64,000 bases of DNA from Catonia carolina (lineage: Eukaryota > Arthropoda > Insecta > Hemiptera > Achilidae): positions 3,914,001-3,978,000 of the forward strand of contig JAQMRL010000022.1 of NCBI GenBank assembly GCA_035578175.1, in the 5' to 3' direction. The notes below the pieces were generated by a model. It had not been told where the DNA came from. It saw only the letters and a program-made list of their open reading frames with translations, and searched no databases. A program made the translations under genes and the position numbers. Shown piece by piece: positions 45,401 to 57,330 of the stretch (positions are counted from its first letter, which is position 1; the number at the start of each line of letters is the position of its first letter).

Positions 45401-47503
45401 AAATCAATAGACAATGTCGTCTTACCTTTTAACTGTACCTTGACATAAAACAAGGTAAAATGCCAACTTCCTCAGAATCAGTAGCTAAACTGGGTACTAC
45501 CCCTCCTGAACTATTTTATGAATACAGTAACTTGTTTTAAAAACATAGTCGGTTTTTTAACATATTTTTGTTTCTGTATATACTTTTACATTATCATACG
45601 CTACAATATTTCATTACCATTAATAAAAAGTAAAAAAGGTTACGATAATAATATCGTAATAATCAATAAAAATTACCTTACAGTTATCATTACATTAAAA
45701 TTATGCTAAATAGAAAATTTCTTATCATAATTATAATAGTATTTGAAATTATGTAAGTAAAACTACTATCAGAACTATTTCAGAATGAACCAATTTTTCG
45801 ATGATATAAATACTATTTAAAATACACACCGCTGTTTTAATTAACTTGATAAATTATTTGTTTTTTCACTTATTTGTGTTCGATTTTAATGATCGAATGC
45901 AATGGAACAAGCAAAAACTGATTAATTCACGAATTGACCACAAGATGAATGATAATTTACTAGCAGTTTGCAGGTAAGGTCTTGTAATTTACTCATTTTT
46001 AAAATTTAAATAATAAATTTTTACAATCAGGGTTGATTAATTTATAGCTCAACAGAAAAATAGCTTGTGTAAAATAAACCGTTATTTCTGTGAAATCTTT
46101 AGTCAACCTCAGACAATGCTACTTCCTTAAGATTTAAGTCCCTTATGGTTTTACAATTTTAAGGAAAATTCAAAAAAGAATTCCAAAGAAAAAGTTTTAA
46201 CATACACAGATCATTTAACGTAATCGGAATGGGTGATGACTCTGTGGTGTCAAATGAATTTCGCTGTGTGATGGTTGATGCCTCAAAGGCATCATGGTTC
46301 TTTAGTATTTCTGAAGGTGATATTTCTTTGCCATTAGCTGGGCAATGTTTCTTTTACCATGAAATGCCTCAGAATCATTTACTACCCCTGTGGTAAAGAT
46401 CGTCTTAGGATACCAGCTCTCGTTTATTTTTTTTGTAATTTTGAAGAATTTCAGTTGTTCATAATAATTGTTGTAATAATAGTTTAATAATTGTTGTTCA
46501 TAATAAAAGTTGTTTCTATGGTTTTAGAAACTTTTTGTTTTCTCATACATTTTTTTTATTAATTAATAATTAATTACTTTAAGCCTTAGTTTTTTTTTGT
46601 TATTTTCAATTAAATAGTGTTCAAAGTTATCATAGGCAACTTCACAGAGATCAAGGAAGTGAACAAGAATTGGTAATTTGTAAATAAAAAATATTTGATT
46701 CTTTATTCATTTCAAAATATTATAATTTATATAAAAATGAAATTAATAAGAATCCACATAATAATCTTGATTAGTCATGGTGACCAGCGACACCGTATGG
46801 CCTTGTAATTGGCGTGAAAAAGTTCATCACAGCATGACTTTTTACACAACCATGCTGCATTAAACTTGTTGCCTCTACAACTACCAACTAATTATAAACA
46901 AATAACAAAGATATCTGTCCCATCCCATTGTGCCACCCATTTTTAGTATATGTAAATAATAAAATATTATTATTACAAACATGTCATTGACAGTAATTGC
47001 AACAATAAAAATTTCTGTCTTCCTGCAAATTTCATCTCAAATTTGTCAATAAAATTTTTACTTTTTATATTTATATTTTATAGAGTTATTAAAAAAAATA
47101 ACAATTTACTCATTAAAAATGAATGAAAATTAGATCATCTAGCTGACGGTCTATAATTAGATCTCACAAACTATTTCATAAATTTAATGTAAATAACAAT
47201 GTATAACATAGCGATTATCTAAAATTATTTAATAAATCACAAACAATTACATGATAAATGAGGACTAGTTTTATAGATGTAATTTCTATTTATAGATATA
47301 GATAGATAATCATGTAACTTGCTTGTTCCATTACAGTCGTCTCCGAAATAAGAAAAGCTGTAATAAATTGTCCCAACGCTTCAACTGTGTTATCAATTTA
47401 CAAACATTCATTGTCTTGATACAAAACACTGGCCAAACATCAGTCCTCGGACACAAATTATAACAAAAATAACAATATTATAAACTAACTACACCTGCCA
47501 TGA
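42491..47503. other. AT-rich DNA downstream of CRTC
   Basis: It may include the CRTC 3' UTR (minus strand), whose end I cannot place. GC-richer patches at 44375-44525 and 46210-46400 hold no recognised feature. No exons recognised. Confidence 0.45.
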
Positions 47504-47730
47504 CTACAACCTATCTAAACGAAAATGGTCTTCGGTTGCCGGATCAGTAATCACCTCCTGATCGGTTAACATTTGGAGGCCATCGAGGTCGATAGGATCA
47601 AGTCCTGCACGGAGGCACTCATCTGAGGGAAACAGATCTGATTCAAGACCTGTTATTGCACAGCCCAGCTCCTTAGCAAATTCTTCAGGATGCTCTCTTA
47701 CACCCAAATCTTCTCCCGGACTAGAGAAAT
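47504..47730 (-). CDS. Crtc: CRTC terminal exon
   Basis: The acceptor is gttaacag; the first two bases AT complete Asp with G from the previous exon. It encodes FSSPGEDLGVREHPEE and on to DHFRLDRL, then stop TAG at 47504-47506. It is acidic and leucine-spaced, as expected for an activation domain. The open frame upstream of the acceptor is intron. Confidence 0.93.
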
Positions 47731-50362
47731 CTGTTAACATGTAATTACTCTTGTACTGTATTGCATATCGGATATAAGGTAGAGGAATAAACATATAAAA
47801 GAAATTCCAGTAAATGCATGCAATGAAAATGTGAAAATTAATTTAACAAAAAATGAAGATATGGGACGGAAGAATACGCACAGAAGACACTCCATCTTAT
47901 ACCTAAAGAAAAATAAATTACACCAAGATGTTGATACAATTCCCTTCAGATCATCACACAGATCCTTCAAATTTAAACCATCAAAATAATGCATAACCTA
48001 AAAGAGATGAATATAAACTTCACTATTCAAATACTTATTAGTAAACAGCTTATCTAACAACTTATACTCTAAAAAAATCTGCTTCATGGAAGAAATATCA
48101 TCACTTTTGCTTACCTCGCAATTAAAATCAATAGTGAATTAAATAATGATTTATTTCCTTAAGTTAAAAACATAAAAGATAAATAACCAAAATAAATATA
48201 TTTACCTGTTAAAACAATATCTGGAATACTGGAGGGCGTATTGGGAGTTGTGTGCGTTGAATTTGTCGTTCTAGGATACTGAAGTTGCTGTGAAGGTGAT
48301 GTGCTAAAATATCCTGGATCGTTTTGACCCATCTCTTGAGGGCAATTATCATCTGTCTATAAAGGCAAATAACAAAGAAAAAATACGTTCAAAACTCTAT
48401 AAAAATTAATATTTCATGGAAAATGTATACAATTCAACTTAAATACGTCAAAAAGAATTAAACACAATAGTCCTGAATCGTTAAATAAGCAAACTAGTAA
48501 CTAATTCGAGAAGTAGAAATCACTAACAAACATAAGTGCCTCAAAATCATCACTTCATCAACGTACATTACAAATCACAAATAAATTGAATTCGCAAGAC
48601 AGGTTAAAAACTCTAATAGCAGATTTCTAACTTCCAGGAATAATTAAATGAACATTATTTCCATAAATTTAAATTTTAGAATGAAACCACCATTTTGTAC
48701 TGTTCACTGTTATTTAAGATACGTTTAAAAGTTTGATTATCTGGTATCTAATTTGATTTCATAAAATTCTATTATTGTTAAGAAAACAACTAGTGTAGAA
48801 GAATCACAATATGTGTATCTTAATGGTATACCTTGGACAATTCAAATTGGCACAAGTAGCTTCGGTGTTTATCTACTCCACTCTTTGCCCCTCGCCATGC
48901 AACGATGGTACAGTCACAAAAGTATACAATCGCTACTGTAATGTGCAACTCATGTATGGTCACTACGCTTTGTTTTCACTGTTGTTATTAATAATCTGTC
49001 AGACATAATGATGTGACTAATTTGTTTTCATATGATTTTCTGTTCATTATTTATAATCAGACCAATTTGTTTAGTTAGTTGCGTGTGTCTGTAGAGTATA
49101 GTTTAATGACTTTTTGCAGTTTAGTTCTTGTAATTTATAATTTAAATTTTTACTGGGATGAATTAAATACGTATTTTAAAATGAAATAATTATTTGTATG
49201 TTTGTTAATTGAAATAAGGTTGTAGGCATTTGTGTACATAAAAATTTGTAGACCTTGTTGAAAGAATAGGTTATGGATATACTTCATGTGGAACTGTGTG
49301 TACACGTAAAGCAAGAGTTATACCAGTTTAAATTGTCCACAGTATAAAATGTCTATTAGTCTTGACCCAAAAATGTATAAATGTATCAAATATATAAATT
49401 CCTATTTTTAAAATTGGATTAACATGTTCAGAACAGAGGCAAAAATCATGGTTACATCGCCATGTTGGCAAGGCACTGTAGTGAAAAATCTAGGGTGATG
49501 TCAATTAGCATTATCTGTAAACGCGAATGAAATTTCTTACTTGTTCAGCAATTCATAACTAAATATGTTTTTAAGTTTTTTCTTTTCTTTTTAGTTATTT
49601 ATAGTCGCATCAACTGCTTGGTTATTAGCAACAATAGCGGATTATATGACTGTAACTGTGGGTTTTTACTTATGAAAATTTCCAGACCCTGGTCGGAAAT
49701 CGAACCTGGGAGCTCCACGTGGTAGGCTAATGCGCGAACCACTATGCTGCGGGGGCGGTCTAGAAATGTTTTTGTTTATTATCTAAGTCGTCTATAAATT
49801 TTGTATATAATTATGATTTATAATTATACTAAGATGTCTGAATGGACTCTTAACCAAATTTATTTATATATTCTTAGCAACAGCTAATTAGAGAGACCAT
49901 GACAGTAATATTTATTGGTTTGATTTCAATATTTTTAGAATATTTGGTAAAACTTCCAATGAGCGGTAGTTTTAAAAAACACATCAGAAAACAAGTAACT
50001 ATGACACCTTAAGGTATAATCCAGTAAAATTTGTTCACTTGACACTGTCAAGAATAATGTATGCTGGTTATTTAATAATTTTTGGTTTGTCTTAAGTTCG
50101 TAAAATTATGACTCCTAAACGATAAAGTTCTTTTATCAATTCCTTAGAGAACAGAATAATTGACTGTAATAAACTAATTGGTTGTTAAGTAACTATATTA
50201 CATTAACTATACAAGTTAAGTAACTATATTGCACTATGAATATAACTTGTAAAAGATTAATCATTATAAAATTGTACAAAAAAATATCTTTACCTGAGGA
50301 TACGACGAAATGGTGTTTGTCGATCCAATATAGTCGAGATTACCAGACACTGGGCTGTCCAT
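47504..50362 (-). CDS. Crtc: CREB-regulated transcription coactivator (CRTC), last three coding exons
   Basis: CRTC proteins shuttle between cytoplasm and nucleus. When dephosphorylated they bind CREB's bZIP and recruit transcription machinery to cAMP-responsive promoters. Exons 50294-50362, 48206-48356 and 47504-47730 join in phase (0|0, 1|2). The joined C-terminus runs from MDSPVSGNLDYIG through SSIPDIVLTDFSSPGE, EEFAKELGCAITGLESDLFP and DPIDLDGLQML to DPATEDHFRLDRL. The IPxIxLT, DLDGLxML and DPATEDxFRxDRL blocks are the conserved transactivation domain and terminus of animal CRTCs. Upstream exons (CREB-binding N-terminus, 14-3-3 sites) are not seen, so they lie in unrecognised exons or beyond the window. 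Confidence 0.93.
48206..48356 (-). CDS. Crtc: CRTC penultimate exon
   Basis: The acceptor is ctttatag and the donor AACAG|gtaaat. It encodes TDDNCPQEMGQNDPGYFS, a Gln/Ser/Thr-rich stretch, and THTTPNTPSSIPDIVLT. The IPDIVLT block is the conserved entry to the CRTC activation domain. Confidence 0.92.
48357..50293 (-). other. CRTC intron
   Basis: A 1.94-kb phase-0 intron carrying an inserted SINE-1 (49581-49765). The plus-strand 65-codon frame at 48811 has no support. Confidence 0.75.
49581..49765 (-). repeat. SINE-1, minus strand, in CRTC intron
   Basis: A tagttatttatagtcgcatc tail is followed by ccctggtcggaaatcgaacc (B box on the minus strand) and a head ending gctgcgggggcggtc. It is in the same orientation as CRTC transcription. 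Confidence 0.75.
50294..50362 (-). CDS. Crtc: CRTC upstream exon in this window
   Basis: 69 nt, acceptor tcttgtttcag and donor CCTCAG|gtaaag. It encodes MDSPVSGNLDYIGSTNTISS and then YPQ. It is bounded by splice sites on both sides and keeps phase 0, so the Met is probably internal. Its identity as CRTC rests on the in-phase junction with the next exon. Confidence 0.8.
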
Positions 50363-51201
50363 CTGAAACAAGACCGAAAAAAATGTATGAATATTTAGAA
50401 TATAAATTCAATTTTATAAACTTCATTTCAGGCACCTAGCCTAAAGACTTGTAAAACTACACAAATTTCCAATAACATTCTCAAGGAGTAGTAAATTTTT
50501 ATCAAAAAATTACTTAATATAAACATAAATAAATCCATCAATAGTAATAAAATACTTGTTCAATATTTTCTACAAAATATGAACTGCATAACAACTTGCT
50601 AAGCTTCCAAAATGTTTTCAATAACCGTTTGTAGAAATAAAATTGTAAAATATGGATGTAAAGAGATCACCCATAAATCTAATGATCAATCATAAGCACT
50701 TCTGAATTTCTCTCAATGTAAATAATTTTTGTTTATTTTTCACAACATATTACAAATATTTATAATCAGTTTGTCTTGACAAATCCCACCCTAATATTCA
50801 GTAACCTGGTAATGTACCTCATATCACTACTATACCAACTAGATAAATGACAACAATTGATCTGTTTTTAATATTACATCCTAAAACAATATTAGAAAGT
50901 AAAATATGGGTTTTTGGGTTCAATATATTGTATATTTATTCCAGAATCGAAGTTCTTATCACTATAAATTTTTATAATAGTAGAATTATGTTATTATACA
51001 TTCATTATATGAAGTAAAATTTATTAAAAATACTTTATAACAATAAAATTACTTTCACTAGTACACAATACTATTTAACAAAATAACAATCAGACAAACA
51101 AAATTAAATATTAATTTTCTGACATTTCAACTATCTCCATATTGTTTAACCTCAACTGTATAAATTCTCCAGAACTAATTGAAATTACAGTTGATGGTTA
51201 A

Positions 51202-51248
<47 letters not shown>

Positions 51249-51289
51249 CATGAAAATTGTACTTATGTTATATTAGTTGATAGCTGTTG
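50363..51289. other. Probable CRTC intron, plus microsatellite
   Basis: An AAT microsatellite lies at about 51207-51236 and runs directly into an inverted att run to 51248, giving a perfect-repeat hairpin. No exon recognised. Confidence 0.45.
51208..51250. repeat. AAT/ATT microsatellite, self-complementary
   Basis: About ten AAT units are followed by about four ATT units, so the end can pair with the start. Confidence 0.85.
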
Positions 51290-51376
51290 TTGTTTTTGGT
51301 TTTACATCTGATTGTTTTGCGCATTACTGCTAGTGCAGATAAAAATGAGTGATGAAAAAATTCCAGACCTGGTCAG
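51290..51376 (-). repeat. SINE-2, minus strand, truncated at its head
   Basis: ggttttacatctgattgttt, then gcgcattactgctagtgcag, is the complement of the SINE-2 tail seen at 20125-20168. The head stops at the TTAA where the next element begins, so that element may have inserted into it. Confidence 0.65.
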
Positions 51377-52080
51377 TTAAGGGGGTAGTCAACACAAGAA
51401 GATGATTTTTTTAAATTTTGATTGTTTTTTGCATTTATTTGAAGTTTAAAATTTTCTGAAGCACATTTTTTTACTTTGTTTGTACGTTGACAAAGAGTTA
51501 TAAAAATATCTGTTTAAAATAAAGGTCACTAGCAAGGCTTGTAAAATTATTCCTTCAACTTTAACTTTTCCGGAAATGTAATTTTTGCATGATTGTATAT
51601 TCTTGGGAATTAAATATTTTGGTTTGTATTGAACGTATTTGGATGATTTTTTTTCAAATGTTCATAATTTCTTGCTCTATTATCTGTGGAATGATTATTA
51701 CAAAAACCGTAATAGGAATTTAGTTAAAAAATAATTTGTGAATACATAAAATAAATTTTTTTGAAAATATGGTTTTTCTTCAATAAATTTCTTGTAAGAA
51801 AAACTACATACAAGCGCATACAACAGGTAATAGACAACAATTTCCCGTATTTCGTAGCATAAGAATCATGTTGATATCTTTCTTGGTTTCTGAGATATTT
51901 GATTCCCCGTAAAAGCCCGCTTTTCCAACCTCACCCTTATATTAGGGGCTGTAGTTAATTCTTTGGCTTGGTTCAAATGGTAGATGGTTACTAGTAAATT
52001 ACTCTTTCATTTAAAATAAATAATGATAAATTATAGCCAGAAGTTTTCATATTCATTTTCTGGGTTGACTACCTCCTTAA
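51377..52080. mobile_element. TTAA-flanked non-autonomous DNA element
   Basis: TTAA at 51377-51380 and 52077-52080 flanks the inverted ends GGGGGTAGTCAACAC and GGAGGTAGTCAACCC (two or three differences). The 696-bp interior has no transposase. TTAA targeting fits piggyBac-like or other TTAA-specific superfamilies, but the GGGGGTAGTC end differs from the CCCTAGAA end of the 39385 element. Confidence 0.7.
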
Positions 52081-52365
52081 TAGCAGAAATTAACTATAAA
52101 AACTGTAATAAGAATGACAAGTTGTGTCTCCATAATAAACACGACAAAGTAACTGCATTAGGTTTATCAAATCAGCTTTACTATGTAATGTACTGATCCA
52201 CCACGTAACTAGAATACAGAATGGTTTAACAGTTGGCACCACTACCATAACTATTCATAACATGTTTCTTACGTTAAAAAATCAATTATTAAGAACTAAT
52301 TGAAGAGCTGATCAATGCAAAGAAACAGTTATATGGTTATATTTATTTTACTTTTTATTTTTTTT

Positions 52366-52754
52366 CTGCCCATAACAGACAGGAGGAGTGTCAAATTATT
52401 TACACTCAATCTGTTTGTTGCAGGGCTAAAATAAATAGTTCTGTTTATCACATGGTCAGTCAATTAAATGACTGAATCATTTAAGAACAGAAGAGGTAGA
52501 GGTGTAAAAGACACTAATCAGAGTTATCTTCTCTGAAAGTAATGAATTTCATTGTACAGCCAGACCCTGTGGTGAATGAAGTGAAGTTGTCATTTACAGA
52601 GTGGAAAATATGTGCTTTTCAGAGGGCCCGGCACGCTTATAAGCGTACTTTTCCACTCAGTGAGGAAGGCATGGTAAACCATCTCACTCCTCATTTTACT
52701 TAGTAAAACCTCTAGAGGTTCAAACCAGCCTTTCGGCTGTTGACCTAAACAACA
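52366..52754 (+). mobile_element. Structured SINE-like retroposon, full-length copy
   Basis: It starts at ctgcccataacagacaggag and ends cggctgttgacctaaacaac, collinear with the 6257-6662 copy along its whole length. A base is lost in the ggaaggc(a)atggta region and breaks the open frame seen in other copies, which argues against coding function. No convincing target duplication. Confidence 0.8.
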
Positions 52755-53705
52755 AGATTATATGCTGAGGAAAACTGGCTTTCCTGGAACAAGAAACACA
52801 TCAGTATTAGAACCTGTTATTCTGCATCAGTTACTTTAAACTGAACTGAGACTGCAGCTGATATGGTTGCAAGAGGTTTTTTTTAAAACACCAGCTTTAC
52901 ACTTCCTTAAACAGAAACTTCTTGTTTTACAGTACTGTACACAATCTTGTTACAGATAGATTGACATATTTATTTGTTTACTTTTGCTATCAACTAATAA
53001 AAATAAACATTACAGCACAATTTCTTTCTCATTTCCCTAATGTATTAAATACATTTTATCTTGAAAAACACCATTAAAATATATAGAATAACAAGATACA
53101 AGCACAAGAAGTAAGAATCTGGTAAAAGACAAGAAGAAAAGAGAAGAAAATAATAAACACTGGAAGATTTGAGATTAAATAATAAATTATGCTTACAAAT
53201 TAATTTTAAGAACTACTAAATAAAGTAAGAGTTTTAAAATTATTGAAATTATGTTATTACACTTAAACATTAACTTAACAATACTATTTAAATAACAACA
53301 CAGAAAAATTTAATAAAAAAACATTTCACAGTACTATCTAGCGAACATTATGAGAACTAGCTGATAATATTAATAGTAATTAAAAGTTTATTTACAGAAT
53401 AATAAACTTAATAATAAAAAAAGAAAGACATTACATACATACAGGGAGGAACTTACAATAATAAACATTTAATTCATGCAAGACAACACAAGTAAACAGA
53501 ATTTTGTAGTACTACTTACACTTAACCACATTTAAAGTACTTATTACAAAGACACTTGAAAATGAACAAATTTATAATTTATAAAGCTTAAAACTTAAAT
53601 TTTCTTTACTTAAATAATTGAAAAAAATTACATGCACATACATAAAATTATTATTTTATCAAACATCTGATACAGGTATTTTTAACAGTCATATTATATT
53701 GATAA
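52755..53705. other. No feature recognised
   Basis: AT-rich DNA, possibly within a CRTC intron. Confidence 0.45.
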
Positions 53706-54230
53706 TCAAAATATATATTATTTTCTTTAAACCACCAGTAATACAGTAAACAGTAAACACTTACCAATATTATAACGCTTTCATGCATAAAAAGTACATT
53801 GTCAGTAATTTTTTATATTATTTAAATTTAAAACATCCTACTTCCACCATGGTAGATAAGGATTTAGTCGATTATTAATCTATTCTAAAATCTACATTTA
53901 AAACAGTCTTGCCAACTTAATTAGATTGGTGATTGTTGGAAAAGTATTATATTTACAAATATGGATATTAACAGAAATTAATGAACTCACAAATTGAATA
54001 TGACAACAATCTAATTAAGTTAACAAAACTTTTTTAAATGTAGATTTAAAAATAGATTAATAATCGACTAAATTCTTATCTACCATGGTGGGAGTAGGAT
54101 GTTTTAAATTTTAATAATATAAAAAATGACTGAAGATGTGCATTTTATGCACAAAAGCGCTAAAATTGGTAAGTGTTTACTGTTTACAATATTACTGGTT
54201 AAAGAAAATAAAGAAAATAATATATTTTGA
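53706..54230. mobile_element. Long fold-back element, copy 1
   Basis: Arms of about 230 bp (53706-53937 and 54004-54230) are diverged inverted copies around a loop of about 65 bp. Each arm has, from the outside in: a poly-purine/AT end, ccagtaat, aaacagtaaacacttacc, a hairpin block around gaagatgtg, aaaacatcctact, and the palindrome ctaccatggtag. The order and several blocks are shared with the element at 57008-57330. On the plus strand of the right arm the hairpin tgtgcat/atgcaca (54137-54153) precedes aaagcgc and ggtaagtg. No coding sequence. Confidence 0.8.
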
Positions 54231-54374
54231 CAAAAAATTATGTATTAATGTATATTTATTTTGATAAAGTAAATTCCACGTTATATTGGCTGTAATTATA
54301 CGCAGCAGAAATAAGCAAAATTAATTTACACCATAGATAAACTATTTTCTAAATTGTTTATAAAATAGAAATGT

Positions 54375-54660
54375 CAAATCAGTACAGTATAACCTCTCTT
54401 AATTTCCCTTCAATGGGGGTAAAGTAAGGCCATGTTCTCACATGACATTAATGTCACAACATCAAGTGCAGTAAAAATATAATTATCTAAATTGACTTTA
54501 GTTTCACCATTACACTGTCCTGACAGTGGTATCACAGATAGAATAATTAGCAAGATTAGAACACTAATGCTGCCACTAGAGTTACACTGACTGAAGCACT
54601 GTGCATACTTGCTAATGATTGTTTGGGTTGTTACTTTAATTTTCCCTTGATTCAATTTAA
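54375..54660 (-). mobile_element. Possible pogo-like remnant
   Basis: cagtataacctctcttaatt at 54385 resembles a pogo-type terminal repeat facing left. The adjacent minus-strand frame has VTTQTIISKYAQCF, recalling the SVxxxTIxNCFxxAGF block near the end of pogo/Tigger transposases. The other end was not found. Confidence 0.35.
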
Positions 54661-55313
54661 TTTAATTTTGATGTTCAGAGTTTTTAAAAATGATATCCCA
54701 AGAACTGAATATATATAGTTTCTCAAACATAACCAACAACATTCTTAGAGGACAAGTCCGGGTCCCATCACAATAACACGCAAATGAAACACAAAGTTAA
54801 TGGGTGTAGACGGAAGTATCTACAAAAACAGAGATAAAGTTTAAAGAGCATACTTCCCCTGGTCTATTCAAGCCAAACTACTCTGGTTCAAAAATGGTGA
54901 GGATGAATGCATCCACTCTTATGTATCCTATAGGTAAGTGCGACAATGAGAACAACACTCACGCCAAACTGTGTAAAAGAAATACTAATGGAAACCATAA
55001 ATATGAGAAACACCTTATAAAATGGCAAGCAAAACTTTTCTTTTAATCATCAGAAACAGCTTTTACAACAGTTATTAAATATTTAAAAAAGAAAATAATC
55101 AACCATTTTTTTTAAAGAAAACTCAATGTTCTACACTGATGAAAGAGCACATATTGGATAAAAATTATAATCCATAAATATTTGTTATGTACATACATGA
55201 TCATTTTACAATTTACTATCACAGCAAAAGTTTGATCATTAATCATACCTTTTTAGGCTTGGAAGAATTTTCTTTTTGATACATGAGCTACATCATTACT
55301 TTGGAAGGCATCT
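54661..55313. other. No feature recognised
   Basis: A plus-strand frame from ATG at 54896 crosses a donor-like CCTATAG|gtaagtg, but no acceptor or domain supports an exon. Confidence 0.4.
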
Positions 55314-55562
55314 ACCTTCCACTCTGTAAATAACACCTTCACTTCATTAACCACGGGAGGATCTGGTAGTGCAATGAAATTCACTACTCTCAGAGGAGAT
55401 AACTCTGACTGGTGTCTTTCACACCTCAAACCTTTCTGTTCTTAAGTGCTTCAGTTATATAAATGGCTGAGCATTTGATAAAAAACAGAACTATTTTTTG
55501 TAACCCTGGAACTAGCAGATTGAGTGCAAATAATTTAACACTCCACCTGCCTGTTATGGGCA
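55314..55562 (-). mobile_element. Structured SINE-like retroposon, inverted and 3'-truncated copy
   Basis: Read on the minus strand it starts tgcccataacaggcaggtgg and follows the family to about gagtggaaggt, where similarity stops. The outer strand of the main hairpin is lost. It is more diverged than the other copies. Confidence 0.75.
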
Positions 55563-55670
55563 AATGCAGTTCATTGTAACACCAACAACAAGGGTTGTAC
55601 ATAAATATTTCTATAGAACCACCTGTTTAATTACAGTTGTAATAAATTATGTTTTTAAGTTGGCTATTTT

Positions 55671-55835
55671 TTTATTTTAGTTTATATTAAGTTGCATCAA
55701 TATCCTGAGTACTAACGTTTACATTGGGGTGAAGAACACAGGATTTGAACTTGTAATAATTTTTCAGACCCTGGCCAGGAATCGAGTCCGAGACCTTAGC
55801 TTTGCAGCATAGCACACTAACCACTGGGTCTTGGC
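55671..55835 (-). repeat. SINE-1, minus strand
   Basis: A tttatattaagttgcatcaa tail, then ccctggccaggaatcgagtc (B box on the minus strand) and a head with actaaccactgggtc. It lies 108 bp from the inverted retroposon copy. Confidence 0.75.
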
Positions 55836-57007
55836 TTATTTTATTAAAATTAAAAATGACACATAGTGACTAATAGCCACTGAAACTGATGACCAGTATG
55901 GTTTTTACTCATAAATAATACGATATTCGACCTTTTTTAACATCATCACAAGTTGTATAGAAACCAAAACAATTTGCAAATAGATTAGACACATTGAATT
56001 GAGAGATAAGAATGGAAAACAATCATTCAAAAAGTTAAAAAAAAAAGTAGGAAATATAACTTTGAAAAATTTAAATACATTGGAAGTCCAGGTATTAACA
56101 AGAACATAAAATGTAGGAACCATACAATGTAGAGAACAAAATTTAAATTAATTTGAGTTATGAAAATTTTTGAAACCCTATTTCTTTCAAAAGGACTAGG
56201 TCTCTGTGACTACTAACGTGCATTAACTTTCAGATTTCAATGCAGTAAAGATTTTTGTACTTTTAAAAGGACAGTGAGTCTCAGGAAAGTATTACTGCCA
56301 GCCTTTGTGAACACCAAAGTATATCATTACGGTAGTTGCAAAATGTATAATAGGTTGTTGCTTTTGCAATTCTGTATAAAATATCTTAACAAATTATACT
56401 TATAAAATGTGATAAAAATAGACTACAAAAGATGACTACTAAAAACCACACCACATGTACAATAATTTCAAACAAAAGACATGCTTCAAAATCACATAAA
56501 ATATTTATACGATAAAATTACAAATCAGAAGCAGCAGCACAAATCACATCCAGCAAAAGGAGGGGAAGTTAAAGCGAAATAAGAACAAGAAAAATAAAAT
56601 ATTCAAATAAAAGATAGTTATAGAGCGAGAGACAGCAAGATAGGATCTGTACCTGCAGTTGTGCGCTCCAGGTTGGACTAGACTCCACTAACGTGTGCAT
56701 AAGCTGGCTCCAGTCCTTGCAGCGCCAACATATAACACTGAGTAGCACAACACCACAACACAGTACAAATTGCACACACACAGTCATACACTCACATACT
56801 CTATTCCTCTCATACATCACTTTAACCTATTAGTATAAGTCATAAACACTGAAAATGCAGTAGAGACACATTTTGGCCAGAGTATCAAAAGATATATCAA
56901 TCCAATTTTCACAAGTTAATTAACTTGTCTAAATGGATACATATTAATTGATTTTTTTTATCAAACATCCTATGTAGGATTATAAACAGCCGTATTATTT
57001 TAAATCT
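55836..57007. other. No supported gene
   Basis: A minus-strand segment at 56653-56737 has acceptor- and donor-like ends and one open frame, but its product (CKDWSQLMHTLVESSP and on) is not recognisable. Confidence 0.4.
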
Positions 57008-57330
57008 AAATATATATTTCTAACCACCAGAATACGTAACAGAAAACACTTACCTATGTTTATAGCGCGCTTTTATGTATCTTGTATACATATTCAGTAA
57101 ATTAAAATTCACATCAAAATTTAAAACTTCCTACTCCTACCATGGTAGATAAGGAATAAGGAATTGATTCCTTATCTACCATGGTAGGAGTAGGAAGTTT
57201 TAAATTTTGATGTGAAAAATTTTTTAAAGAATTTTAATTTACTGAAGATGTGTAAAAGATACATGAAAGCACTATAAACAGTGGTAAGTGTTTTCTGTTA
57301 CCGTATTCTGGTGGTTAGAAATATATATTT
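57008..57330. mobile_element. Long fold-back element, copy 2
   Basis: A nearly continuous palindrome centred near 57165, with arms of about 155-160 bp and almost no loop. It runs from aaatatatatttctaaccac through aacagaaaacacttacc, a hairpin block, and tcctactcctaccatggtag to the centre and back. The right arm reads, on the plus strand, ctgaagatgtg, atacatgaaagc, then cagtggtaagtg. It is the same family as 53706-54230 but shorter in the middle. Confidence 0.85.

Noticed and set aside
56653..56737. Splice-bounded minus-strand segment (CKDWSQLMHTLVESSPTWSA and on) that could be a CRTC exon
   Set aside because: The phase fits the exon at 50362, but the sequence matches no part of CRTC that I know and is only 85 nt.
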